From: Acholeplasma laidlawii
GTDB taxonomy: Bacteria; Bacillota_I; Bacilli_A; Acholeplasmatales; Acholeplasmataceae
Assembly (NCBI RefSeq): GCF_015709225.1
Contig: NZ_JADNRS010000029.1
Coordinates: 178,398-242,397 of the forward strand
Direction of reading: 5' to 3'
DNA length: 64,000 bases
Part shown: positions 17,634 to 26,293 of the stretch, in pieces
Numbering within the stretch: position 1 is the stretch's first letter
Layout: the number at the start of each line of letters is the position of its first letter
Translations under genes and position numbers: made by a program
Notes under the pieces: generated by a model
The model's input: the letters and a program-made list of their open reading frames with translations, nothing else
What the model was told of the DNA's origin: nothing
Databases searched by the model: none

Positions 17634-18807
17634 ACTACTCGCTCCGGCTGGAGATTTAGATAAACTAAAGATTGCTATTATTTATGGTGCAGATGCTGTA
17701 TTTATTGGAGGTAAACAATTTAGTTTACGTGCAAATGCATCTAACTTTACGAAAGAAGACCTTATTGAAGGTTGTAAGTTTGCACATGATCGTGGTAAAA
17801 AAGTGTATGTTACAACAAATGTGATTCCACATCAGAAAGATAAAGAAGGCTTAATTGAATATTTAAAAACACTAGAAGAAGCTAAAGTAGATGCAATTAT
17901 TGCTGCTAGCCCATTAATTATAAATACAGCTTTGAAGCATACAAACTTAGAAGTACATATTTCTACTCAACAATCAGCAATAAACATCCCAACCGTCAAT
18001 TATTGGTACAATAAAGGTGCTACAAGAGTTGTTTTAGGACGTGATATTGATTTAAATGATATTGAACACATTACTAAGAATGTAGACGCTGAAATTGAAG
18101 TGTTTATCCATGGTGGTATGTGTGCAGGTTATAGTGGGCGTTGTTCACTTTCAAATCATTTGACTAATAGAGATGCAAACCGTGGTGGGTGTGCACACAC
18201 ATGTCGCTGGTTTTTTGAACTACAAAAAGATGGAAAAAAAGAAGCAGATATTCCCTTTAGTATGGGTTCAAAAGACTTAAGTGCAGTCAAAGAGATTACT
18301 AGACTTATGGATATCGGTGTTCAATCATTGAAAATTGAAGGCCGCATGAAATCACTTCATTATATTGCAACTGTCGTAAATACATATCGTCGTATTATCG
18401 ATGAATATACAAATACTGGTGAAATTAAAAACTACGAAGTCTATGAAGAAATGCTTAAAAATGCTGAAAATAGAGAAACGTCTCATGGTTTCTTTTATGG
18501 ACTCCCAACTAAAGATCAGCAACTCTATGAAAAACGTAGTGAGCGTGTGATGCAAAATTTTGTTGGGTTAATTCTTGATTATAATGAAGAAACTAAGTAT
18601 GCAATGGTTGAAACTAAAAATGTTTTTGTTTTAGAGGAGTTAGAAGTGTTTTCTCCTAAACATGAATCTAAGAGTTTCATAAACACTTCAATGATTAATT
18701 CAAATCAAGAAGTGATTACAAGAGCAGCACGTGCAAAAGAAAAAATACAAGTCTATGTTCCTTTTAAAGTTGAACCATTTGATATGTTAAGAGCTAAAAG
18801 AACCTAA
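17626..18807 (+). CDS. U32-family protein, TrhP2 (YrrO)-like
   Basis: 393 residues from the ATG at 17626, which has AAGGGAGAG just upstream; a longer reading frame to 17542 is not supported. It opens with TELLAPAGDLDKLKIAI and carries the U32 signature EVFIHGGMCAGYSGRCSLS plus further cysteines (GGCAHTCRWF) expected to bind an iron-sulfur cluster. Known role of the family: prephenate-dependent 5-hydroxyuridine formation at tRNA position 34. Overlap with the preceding gene indicates they work together. Confidence 0.85.
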   Translation: MTELLAPAGDLDKLKIAIIYGADAVFIGGKQFSLRANASNFTKEDLIEGCKFAHDRGKKVYVTTNVIPHQKDKEGLIEYLKTLEEAKVDAIIAASPLIINTALKHTNLEVHISTQQSAINIPTVNYWYNKGATRVVLGRDIDLNDIEHITKNVDAEIEVFIHGGMCAGYSGRCSLSNHLTNRDANRGGCAHTCRWFFELQKDGKKEADIPFSMGSKDLSAVKEITRLMDIGVQSLKIEGRMKSLHYIATVVNTYRRIIDEYTNTGEIKNYEVYEEMLKNAENRETSHGFFYGLPTKDQQLYEKRSERVMQNFVGLILDYNEETKYAMVETKNVFVLEELEVFSPKHESKSFINTSMINSNQEVITRAARAKEKIQVYVPFKVEPFDMLRAKRT

Positions 18808-18844
18808 AACAAGTCAAGGCGAAAATGATAAAAATATTGACCTT

Positions 18845-18872
18845 CTATCCTATAATAGACTTATAAGGATAG
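18845..18872 (+). promoter_or_regulatory. Inverted repeat over the tpx promoter/ribosome-binding site
   Basis: CTATCCTATAA (18845-18855) faces TTATAAGGATAG (18861-18872), complementary apart from one extra A. It contains a TATAAT (18851-18856, probable -10) and touches the AGGAGG Shine-Dalgarno (18871-18876). It could be a repressor operator or an RNA hairpin. It is not a good match to the PerR box. Confidence 0.45.
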
Positions 18873-18883
18873 GAGGTATTTTT

Positions 18884-19378
18884 ATGAAAACAATGAAAAA
18901 CAAACATATAACAGTTTTAGGTGAACCATTACAGGTAGGTGATAAAGCACTTGACTTTATTAGTGTTGATAATAATTTAAATGAGGTATCATTTTTTGCT
19001 AATTTTAAAAGAGAGTTTACACTCATAAGTGTGGTACCTAGTTTAGATACATCCGTATGTGATATTCAAACACGTACAATTAATGAAAGATTAGCGAGTT
19101 ATAAAAATCTAGATTTTATTACAATTTCTAATGACTTACCATTTGCTCAAAAAAGATGGTGTGGCTCAAATGGTTTAGATATAACTACTTTAAGTGACCA
19201 TAAATTATTAGATTTTGGGATGAAGTATGGTGTCCTCATTAAAGAACTAAGATTACTTGCAAGATCTATTTTCGTTTTAGACCATCAAAGAAAAGTAGTT
19301 TATGTGGAATATTTAGATGAAATGAGCAATCATCCAAATTATGATAAACTATTCAAATTTTTAGATACTGTACTATAA
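18884..19378 (+). CDS. tpx: Thiol peroxidase (Tpx)
   Basis: A 164-residue atypical 2-Cys peroxiredoxin that reduces hydroperoxides using thioredoxin. The peroxidatic Cys59 is in SLDTSVCDIQT and the resolving Cys93 in RWCG, the Tpx spacing. VLGEPLQVGDKALDF near the N-terminus is typical. It stands alone between the U32 pair and ftsY. The overlapping inverted repeat suggests regulation. Confidence 0.93.
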   Translation: MKTMKNKHITVLGEPLQVGDKALDFISVDNNLNEVSFFANFKREFTLISVVPSLDTSVCDIQTRTINERLASYKNLDFITISNDLPFAQKRWCGSNGLDITTLSDHKLLDFGMKYGVLIKELRLLARSIFVLDHQRKVVYVEYLDEMSNHPNYDKLFKFLDTVL

Positions 19379-19483
19379 TAAAAAAAACAAGGGCAAGAAG
19401 ATAACCATAATCTGTCAAAGAGCCTTTATAAAAATATGTAATTATGATAAAATACTATAGATAAATAAAGGAAGTGACCAAGG

Positions 19484-20440
19484 ATGGGTTTTTTCTCACG
19501 TCTGTTTAAAAAGAAACCAAAAAATGATAAATATCAAATGGGTCTACATAAAAGTAGAAGTTCATTTGATAACTTAAAGAAATTATTAGATGAGTCTGAT
19601 ACGATTAATGATGATTTATTTGATGCGATAGAAGATTTACTAATCTCTGCCGATATTGGTGTAGATACTGTTTTACATTTTACAAATGAACTTCGAAATG
19701 AAGTTATAAACAAACAATTTGAAAATCCAAGTGACTTAAGTGAAACCATTGTTGATAAATTATTTGAAATATATTTAAAAGATGAATTTGTAGATACAAC
19801 ATTAAGTTTTACAGAAGGCGAAGTCAATGTCTTTTTATTTGTAGGGGTTAATGGTGTTGGTAAGACAACAACAATTGGTAAACTCGCAAAACAATATAAA
19901 GATCAAGGTAAAAAAGTCTTAATGGTTGCAGGTGATACCTTTAGAGCTGGTGCAATTGAACAACTTTATGAGTGGAGTAAGCGTGCCAAGGTAGATTTTT
20001 ACCAAAAAGATGCGGGATCTGACCCTTCAAGTGTCATATTTGAAGCACTAGAAAAAGCTAAAAAAGAAACATATGACCTTGTACTAGTCGATACTGCTGG
20101 TAGACTTCAAAATAAAGTGAACTTAATGAATGAGTTATCAAAAATGAAACGTGTCATTGAAAAAGCTCTACCAAGTCAACCTGCTGAAACATTACTGGTT
20201 ATTGATGCAACTACTGGTCAAAATGGTATGAATCAAGCAAAAGTATTTAATGAGGCAACAGATTTAACTGGGATTGTATTAACAAAGTTAGATGGTACTG
20301 CAAAAGGTGGTATTGTACTTGCGATTAGACACTTATATAATTTACCGATTAAATATGTAGGTCTTGGTGAAAAAATTGATGATTTAGTGCCGTTTGATAT
20401 AGAGGATTATATTTATAACTTATTTAAAGGATTTTTCTAA
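19484..20440 (+). CDS. ftsY: Signal recognition particle receptor FtsY
   Basis: A 318-residue SRP-type GTPase that docks ribosome-SRP complexes at the membrane. It has only the NG core plus a short basic N-terminus (FFSRLFKKKPKN) that may bind lipids; the long acidic A domain is missing. P-loop GVNGVGKTTTIGKLA, DTAGRLQNK and TKLDGTAKGG are present. An extended -10 (TGATAAAAT, 19445-19453) precedes it. ylxM starts within its stop codon (TAATG). Confidence 0.96.
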   Translation: MGFFSRLFKKKPKNDKYQMGLHKSRSSFDNLKKLLDESDTINDDLFDAIEDLLISADIGVDTVLHFTNELRNEVINKQFENPSDLSETIVDKLFEIYLKDEFVDTTLSFTEGEVNVFLFVGVNGVGKTTTIGKLAKQYKDQGKKVLMVAGDTFRAGAIEQLYEWSKRAKVDFYQKDAGSDPSSVIFEALEKAKKETYDLVLVDTAGRLQNKVNLMNELSKMKRVIEKALPSQPAETLLVIDATTGQNGMNQAKVFNEATDLTGIVLTKLDGTAKGGIVLAIRHLYNLPIKYVGLGEKIDDLVPFDIEDYIYNLFKGFF

Positions 20441-20754
20441 TGGAAAACTTAGAGAAAACGGAACATTTAAATACACTCTATAGTTTTTATAGTGAACTAT
20501 TAACTGATAAACAACAAGCTTACTATACAAACTATTACCATATGGATTTAACTTTACAAGAAATTGCAGATATTTTTGATGTGTCTCGCAATGCAGTACA
20601 CACACAATTAAAAAGTGTAGAACAAATTTTATATAATTTTGAAGCAAAATTAAAACTTGTTGAGACAAGCCAAAAAAGATCTAAACTATTAGATCAATTG
20701 GAAGCAACAAAAGATTTAAAATATATTGATGAGTTAAGAAAGTTGGATGAATAA
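20440..20754 (+). CDS. ylxM: YlxM-family SRP-associated helix-turn-helix protein
   Basis: A 104-residue helix-turn-helix protein with a sigma-70 region 4-like segment (LTLQEIADIFDVSRNAVHTQLKSVEQIL, about residues 33-60). YlxM proteins sit next to ffh in Firmicutes and have been linked to the SRP. One-base overlaps with ftsY and ffh show tight coupling. Confidence 0.9.
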   Translation: MENLEKTEHLNTLYSFYSELLTDKQQAYYTNYYHMDLTLQEIADIFDVSRNAVHTQLKSVEQILYNFEAKLKLVETSQKRSKLLDQLEATKDLKYIDELRKLDE

Positions 20755-22157
20755 TGTCAAACTCGCTATCTGATCGCCTACAAATGTTTGTACGCCGTGC
20801 AACCGGTCGTGGGCGTTTAACTGAAAAAGATGTTGAAGAAATGATGCGTGAAGTACGTCTATCTTTATTAGAGGCAGACGTCAATTTTAAAATTGTTAAA
20901 GAATTTACTAATAATGTTAAAGAACAAGCCCTTGGTGAAAAGATCTTAAACGGACTCAATCCTGGTCAACAAGTAGTAAAAATTGTCCATGATGAATTAA
21001 AACGTGTCATGGGTGAAGAGTCTGTGGGACTAAGTTATGCAAACACAGGCTTATCTACATTTATGACCATTGGTCTACAAGGTAGTGGTAAAACAACTGC
21101 TATTGGTAAAATGGGACTTTATATTCGCAAAAAAGATAAAAAGAAAGTCATGCTTGTTGCTGCTGACGTTTACCGTCCTGCAGCTATTGATCAACTTGTT
21201 ACAATCGGTAAAGGGCTAGGCATTCATGTCTATGAAGAAGGTATTAAAGACGCTAGAGTTATTGTTAAAAACGGTTTAAAGTATGCCAAAGATAACAATT
21301 ATGATGTAGTGATTGTCGATACTGCAGGTCGCTTAACGATTGATGAAGACATGATGCAAGAATTAAAAGATGTTAAAGAAATCCTCAAACCTAATGAAGT
21401 ACTTCTAACAGTAGATGCGATGATGGGTCAAGAAGCTGCAAATGTTGCTAAATCATTCCATGATCAAATTGGTGCAACCGGAGTCATCTTAACTAAAATG
21501 GATGGCGATACGCGTGGAGGTGCTGCCTTATCTATTAGAGAAATATCTCAAATACCTATCAAATTCGCATCCAGCGGAGAAAAGATGGATAGCCTAGAAG
21601 CATTCCATCCAGAACGTATGGCTTCTCGTATTCTTGGTATGGGTGATATGTTAACCTTAATTGAAGAAGTGACATCAAACATCGATGAAGATGAAGCAAA
21701 ATCCATGATGGAAAAGATGATGAGTGATTCATATAATTACTTAGATCTTCAAAAACAATTTAAAATGATTAAACGTATGGGTTCTATTTCAAAAATCATA
21801 GGGTTCATTCCAGGACTTGGAAAAATGAAAGAAGCATTAAGTCAAGTAGATGACAAGCAATTTGATAGAATTAATGTCATCATCCAAAGTATGACAGAAG
21901 ATGAAAGAAAATATCCTGAACTTATCGATAAATCCTCTAAGCGTCGTCAACGAATTGCTAAGGGTGCGGGTGTTGAAGTTTCAGATGTCAACCGCTTAAG
22001 AGACTCACTCGTACAACAAAAACAAATGATGAAACAAATGTCTAATATGGACGAAAAACAAATGGAGCGTTTAAGCAAGAACCCAAGCAGTTTCCAACCT
22101 AGCCAAACCAAGGTTAAAAAAGGAAAAGGTAAGGGTAAAGGCGGCTTTAGATTTTAA
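20754..22157 (+). CDS. ffh: Signal recognition particle protein Ffh
   Basis: 467 residues. Binds signal sequences and SRP RNA and forms a GTPase pair with FtsY. The N and G domains contain GLQGSGKTTAIGKM, DTAGRLTIDEDM and TKMDGDTRGG. The M domain (from about 300) is Met-rich (SMMEKMMSDSYNYL, MIKRMGSISKIIGFIPG) and ends in a Lys/Gly tail. The SRP RNA gene is not in this window. Confidence 0.97.
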   Translation: MSNSLSDRLQMFVRRATGRGRLTEKDVEEMMREVRLSLLEADVNFKIVKEFTNNVKEQALGEKILNGLNPGQQVVKIVHDELKRVMGEESVGLSYANTGLSTFMTIGLQGSGKTTAIGKMGLYIRKKDKKKVMLVAADVYRPAAIDQLVTIGKGLGIHVYEEGIKDARVIVKNGLKYAKDNNYDVVIVDTAGRLTIDEDMMQELKDVKEILKPNEVLLTVDAMMGQEAANVAKSFHDQIGATGVILTKMDGDTRGGAALSIREISQIPIKFASSGEKMDSLEAFHPERMASRILGMGDMLTLIEEVTSNIDEDEAKSMMEKMMSDSYNYLDLQKQFKMIKRMGSISKIIGFIPGLGKMKEALSQVDDKQFDRINVIIQSMTEDERKYPELIDKSSKRRQRIAKGAGVEVSDVNRLRDSLVQQKQMMKQMSNMDEKQMERLSKNPSSFQPSQTKVKKGKGKGKGGFRF

Positions 22158-22162
22158 ATATA

Positions 22163-22238
22163 AAAGGTAGTTTCCTTTAGGATTCTACCTTTCATAATAT
22201 AGGGATAAGTTTCCCACATTTTTTGTGGAAAACTTATC
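22163..22238 (+). terminator. Two hairpins between ffh and polA
   Basis: The first stem is AAAGGTAG (22163-22170) with CTACCTTT (22185-22192) and probably ends the ffh operon, although the T run is short. The second is much stronger: GATAAGTTTCCCACA (22204-22218) with TGTGGAAAACTTATC (22224-22238), 15 bp with one mismatch. Its arms contain TTTCCCACA and, inverted, TTTTCCACA, which are near-matches to a DnaA box. A TGTTAAAAT extended -10 for polA follows at 22249-22257. Confidence 0.5.
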
Positions 22239-22279
22239 TAGATAACTATGTTAAAATACAGTTATAGAAGGGGTACAAT

Positions 22280-24922
22280 ATGAAAAAAATTACACTTGTA
22301 GACGGTAACTCGATACTTTTTAGAGCATATTATGCGACTGCATATCCAGGAGCTAAGGTCTTACAAACATCCACAGGTATTTATACAAATGCCGTTTTTG
22401 CATTTAGTGGTATGATCGATAAAATTATTGAGATATCTAATTCACATATGCTTATAGCATTTGATACTGGAGAACCGACACACAGACATAAATCATATGA
22501 TGATTATAAAGCAGGTAGAAAAGAAATGCCTGAGGAATTAGGTAGTCAAATACCTTTAATCCACGAACTTATTAAGTATCTTGGTATTAAAGATTATTCT
22601 ATGGCTGGATATGAAGCAGATGATATTATTGGTACCCTTGCTAAAATGGCTGAAAAAGCTGGTTATAAAGTCGATGTCTTTTCATCTGATTATGACCTTT
22701 TACAATTAGTTACAGAACATATTACTGTGCACATGTTAAAAAAAGGTATGCGTGTTGTAGAAACCTACACACCTGAAACTTTAAAAGAAACTTATGGTTT
22801 TTCTCATGAGTTATTTATTGATTTTAAAGCATTAGTTGGTGATAAATCTGATAATATTCCAGGTGTTCCAGGCGTTGGAGAAGTCACTGCTAAAAAATTA
22901 ATTGCTGAATATGGTACGTTAGAAAATATTTTAAATAACGCAGAACACATTAAAGGTAAACTTGGAGAAAACATTCGTACAAACAAAGAACAAGCAGTTT
23001 TTTCAAAAGAACTTTCAACAATTCTAACGGATATGCCACTACCTTTTGAGCTTGAAGATACAAAAGTTGGTGAAGTGGATGAAGAAGGCTTAATTAACTT
23101 TTATAAACGTCTTGAGTTAAAGCAATTAGTGATATCTTATAATAAGAAAAATCCAGAAGTTGCAGCAACTACTGCCGAAACTTCTGAGTTTCAATATAAA
23201 GCAATTGATTCTGAAAATGCATTAAAATCTCTACTCAACCAAGATCTTGCAATTTACTTTGAATTTTCTGATTTCAATTACCACAAAGCTGAACTTTGGG
23301 GTGTTGGTTTAAGTAATGGAAAAATCAATTACTTTGTAGATAGTGAAACGTTTTTAAATAGTGCCTCATTTAAAGCTTATTTAGAAAGTAATAAATATAA
23401 AAAGTATACTTATCACTATAAAGGTACAAAAGTATTTTTAAAGAAGATTGGTACCGAGTTTAATCATGTAACTTATGATTTACTTTTAGCCGCTTACTTA
23501 ATTCAGTCCAGTATTGGTAAACAAGACTTTACCTTTATTGCTCAACAATTTCAAATCACGGATATTCAATATGATGAAGAAGTTTATGGTAAAGGAGCTA
23601 AAAAAGCTCTACCTTTAATTCCTTCAGATTATGAAGGTCACATAGCTAAAAAGGCGTATATCATCCATAAACTGATGCAACAAACGCTTGATGTATTAGC
23701 TGAACGTAACCAATTAAGTTTACTAAATGATGTGGAACTACCTTTATCAGATGTCCTTGCAGATATGGAATATCAAGGTTTAACGGTTGACCTAAAAGAA
23801 CTAGAGAATCAAACTAAAGATATGTCTTTACGTATTGATAAATTAAGAACTGAAATTCTTTCTTTAGCAGGTGTTGACTTTAATGTCGATAGTCCTAAAC
23901 AATTAGGTGATGTCTTATTTGATACCTTAGGTCTACCAAATGGTAAGAAAACTAAAACAGGATACTCTACTGGTATTGAAGTTTTAAACAACTTAATTGA
24001 TCACCATCCAATTATTAACTTGATTATTGAATACAGACAACTAACTAAACTATATTCAACCTATTTAATCGGAATTAAAGAATCCGTATTTGAAGATAAC
24101 CGTGTACACACCATTTATAATCAAGCACTAACCTTAACTGGTCGCTTATCAAGTTTAGAACCGAACTTACAAAATATACCTATTCGTACAGAAGAAGGTA
24201 GACAAATAAGAAAATTATTTATTCCTGAACCTGATAGTTATTTTGTAGGTGCTGACTACTCTCAAATTGAATTACGTGTACTAGCAGCTATGGCAGATGT
24301 TAAAAATTTAAAACAAGCATTTGAAGAAGATCAAGATATTCATACCGTAACAGCTCAAAAGGTATTCCACGTAGATACAGTGGATAGTGAACAAAGAAGA
24401 CGTGCTAAAGCAGTTAACTTCGGTATTATTTATGGTATTGGACCATGGAGTTTATCTGAGGATATTGGTGTAACAGTCAAAGAAGCAGAAAACTTTATTA
24501 GTCGTTATTTGGAAGTATATCCTGAAATTAAAGATTACATGACCAATATCGTTGAGTTTGCTAAAACACATGGCTATGTTGAAACACTTTTAAATCGTCG
24601 CCGTTATATACCAGAACTATCCTCAAAAGTATTTAACTTAAGAGAGTTTGGTAAACGTACGAGTTTAAATGCACCGATTCAAGGTACAGCAGCAGACATT
24701 ATTAAACTCGCAATGATTGATTTACACAACTATTTAAAAAATAATAACAAGAAATCAAAACTTATCCTACAAGTACATGACGAACTCATCGTTGAGGTTG
24801 TTAAAGAAGAGTTGGATGAGATGAAAGTAGTCATACCAAACATCATGGAAAAAGCCTTTAATTTAGGCGTTAGACTGAAAACATCATGTGATGTTGGAAC
24901 CAACTGGTATGAATTAAAATAA
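22280..24922 (+). CDS. polA: DNA polymerase I
   Basis: 880 residues: a 5' nuclease domain (1 to about 290, with YEADDIIGTLA and GDKSDNIPGVPGVG), a central exonuclease-like domain, and the polymerase domain (about 480-880) with TLTGRLSSLEPNLQNIP, DYSQIELRVLA, RRRAKAVNFGIIYG and VHDELI. The central domain has YFEFSDF where the DxE of an active proofreading exonuclease would be, so 3'-5' proofreading is probably absent, as in Bacillus PolA. It acts in Okazaki fragment processing and repair. The Shine-Dalgarno is GAAGGGG. Confidence 0.97.
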   Translation: MKKITLVDGNSILFRAYYATAYPGAKVLQTSTGIYTNAVFAFSGMIDKIIEISNSHMLIAFDTGEPTHRHKSYDDYKAGRKEMPEELGSQIPLIHELIKYLGIKDYSMAGYEADDIIGTLAKMAEKAGYKVDVFSSDYDLLQLVTEHITVHMLKKGMRVVETYTPETLKETYGFSHELFIDFKALVGDKSDNIPGVPGVGEVTAKKLIAEYGTLENILNNAEHIKGKLGENIRTNKEQAVFSKELSTILTDMPLPFELEDTKVGEVDEEGLINFYKRLELKQLVISYNKKNPEVAATTAETSEFQYKAIDSENALKSLLNQDLAIYFEFSDFNYHKAELWGVGLSNGKINYFVDSETFLNSASFKAYLESNKYKKYTYHYKGTKVFLKKIGTEFNHVTYDLLLAAYLIQSSIGKQDFTFIAQQFQITDIQYDEEVYGKGAKKALPLIPSDYEGHIAKKAYIIHKLMQQTLDVLAERNQLSLLNDVELPLSDVLADMEYQGLTVDLKELENQTKDMSLRIDKLRTEILSLAGVDFNVDSPKQLGDVLFDTLGLPNGKKTKTGYSTGIEVLNNLIDHHPIINLIIEYRQLTKLYSTYLIGIKESVFEDNRVHTIYNQALTLTGRLSSLEPNLQNIPIRTEEGRQIRKLFIPEPDSYFVGADYSQIELRVLAAMADVKNLKQAFEEDQDIHTVTAQKVFHVDTVDSEQRRRAKAVNFGIIYGIGPWSLSEDIGVTVKEAENFISRYLEVYPEIKDYMTNIVEFAKTHGYVETLLNRRRYIPELSSKVFNLREFGKRTSLNAPIQGTAADIIKLAMIDLHNYLKNNNKKSKLILQVHDELIVEVVKEELDEMKVVIPNIMEKAFNLGVRLKTSCDVGTNWYELK

Positions 24923-24934
24923 AGGAGAAGTACT

Positions 24935-26293
24935 ATGCCTGAACTACCTGAGGTAGAAACCATTCGTAGAAATTTAAATACAGTATTAGAAGGTGAAGTC
25001 ATACGTGATGTTTTAGTATACTATCGACCTATTGTTTCAAATGATGATACATTTGAAACTAAATTAAAAGGTCAACGTATACATAAAGTAGAACGTGAAG
25101 CGAAGTATTTAAAGTTTATTTTAGATGACTATCTTTTAGTATCTCATTTACGTATGGAAGGCAAATACTTTATGGATGCGCCTTTAAATAAGCATATACA
25201 TGTGGTGTTTAGTCTATCAAGCGGTCACACCCTAAGTTATGAAGATACACGTAAATTTGGGCGTTTTGAACTGGTAGACATCAAAGATAAAGACACTTAT
25301 TTAAAAGATATTAAAGGGCTTGCAAAGGACCCGGACACTCTAGATTTAGACACCTTTTATAGTAGTTTTAATCGAAGAAGTAAAACCATTAAAGAAATAT
25401 TACTTGATCAATCAATTATTGGTGGTATTGGCAATATTTATGCAAACGAAATACTTTACTTATCTAGAATACATCCAGCTAAAAAAGGTTTTCTAATTAC
25501 TAAAGATGAAGCAATAACCTTGTTAGAAAACTCAAACATTGTACTAAATAAAGCAATTCAAATGGGTGGAACAACAATTGATACCTTTGAATCCTTAGGG
25601 CATAAGGGTGAGTTTCAACAGGAGTTAAATGTTCACGGAAAAACTGGAGAACTTTGTAAAGTTTGTGGCACAAAAATTGTTAAGTTTCAGTTAAAAGGAC
25701 GTGGAACATATGTTTGTCCAAGATGCCAACCATCTTATGTGGTTGCAATAACTGGTGGTATCGCAACAGGTAAATCAACTGTAACAACCTATTTAAGAAA
25801 AAAAGGATTTGTAGTCATAGATTCTGATGAAATTGTAGGGAGACTTTATCAAGATAGTGATGTACTTAAAGTCATAGCTAAAACATTTAAAATGGAAACA
25901 CCAATTGATAAAGCAAAACTTGCAAACATCATTTTCCATGATAAAAAACAAAGAAAAAAACTAGAAAACATATTACATCCACTTGTCTTTGAAGAAATTA
26001 GTAAGCAAAAAAAGTTAAATCATGAGCATATCTTATTTTTAGATATACCATTATTATTTGAATCTAATTACACAGAGTTTGATGAATCCATTTTAATAGA
26101 TACAACCGAAGCACTTCAATTAAAAAGATTAATGTTACGTAACAAATATACTCAAGAAGAAGCGCTTGTTCGAATCAAGGCGCAGCTACCTTTAGCTAAA
26201 AAGCGCAAACTAGCAACCCACATTATAAAAAATAATGGATCTATAGATGCGTTATATGAAAAAATAGATAAATTATTAGAAAGGTATGTATAA
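24935..26293 (+). CDS. Fused formamidopyrimidine-DNA glycosylase / dephospho-CoA kinase (Fpg-CoaE)
   Basis: One uninterrupted frame of 452 residues. Residues 1-265 are a full Fpg/MutM: N-terminal PELPEVETIRR with catalytic Pro2/Glu3, Lys57, GIGNIYANE, and a C-terminal zinc finger (Cys241, 244, 261, 264), excising oxidised purines. Immediately after CPRCQ, residues 266-452 are a complete CoaE: Walker A GGIATGKST (274-282), DSDEI and DIPLLFE, the last enzyme of CoA synthesis. There is no linker, Met or stop at the join; a GTG codon at 25739 has no Shine-Dalgarno. In Bacillus these are separate genes close together after polA. It overlaps dnaB by 8 bp. Confidence 0.93.
   Translation: MPELPEVETIRRNLNTVLEGEVIRDVLVYYRPIVSNDDTFETKLKGQRIHKVEREAKYLKFILDDYLLVSHLRMEGKYFMDAPLNKHIHVVFSLSSGHTLSYEDTRKFGRFELVDIKDKDTYLKDIKGLAKDPDTLDLDTFYSSFNRRSKTIKEILLDQSIIGGIGNIYANEILYLSRIHPAKKGFLITKDEAITLLENSNIVLNKAIQMGGTTIDTFESLGHKGEFQQELNVHGKTGELCKVCGTKIVKFQLKGRGTYVCPRCQPSYVVAITGGIATGKSTVTTYLRKKGFVVIDSDEIVGRLYQDSDVLKVIAKTFKMETPIDKAKLANIIFHDKKQRKKLENILHPLVFEEISKQKKLNHEHILFLDIPLLFESNYTEFDESILIDTTEALQLKRLMLRNKYTQEEALVRIKAQLPLAKKRKLATHIIKNNGSIDALYEKIDKLLERYV

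Noticed and set aside
25727..25745. Sequencing frameshift as the cause of the Fpg-CoaE fusion
   Set aside because: Both domains are in the same frame with no in-frame start for CoaE other than a GTG without a Shine-Dalgarno. A wrong base changing a stop cannot be fully excluded, so this is listed as a check.
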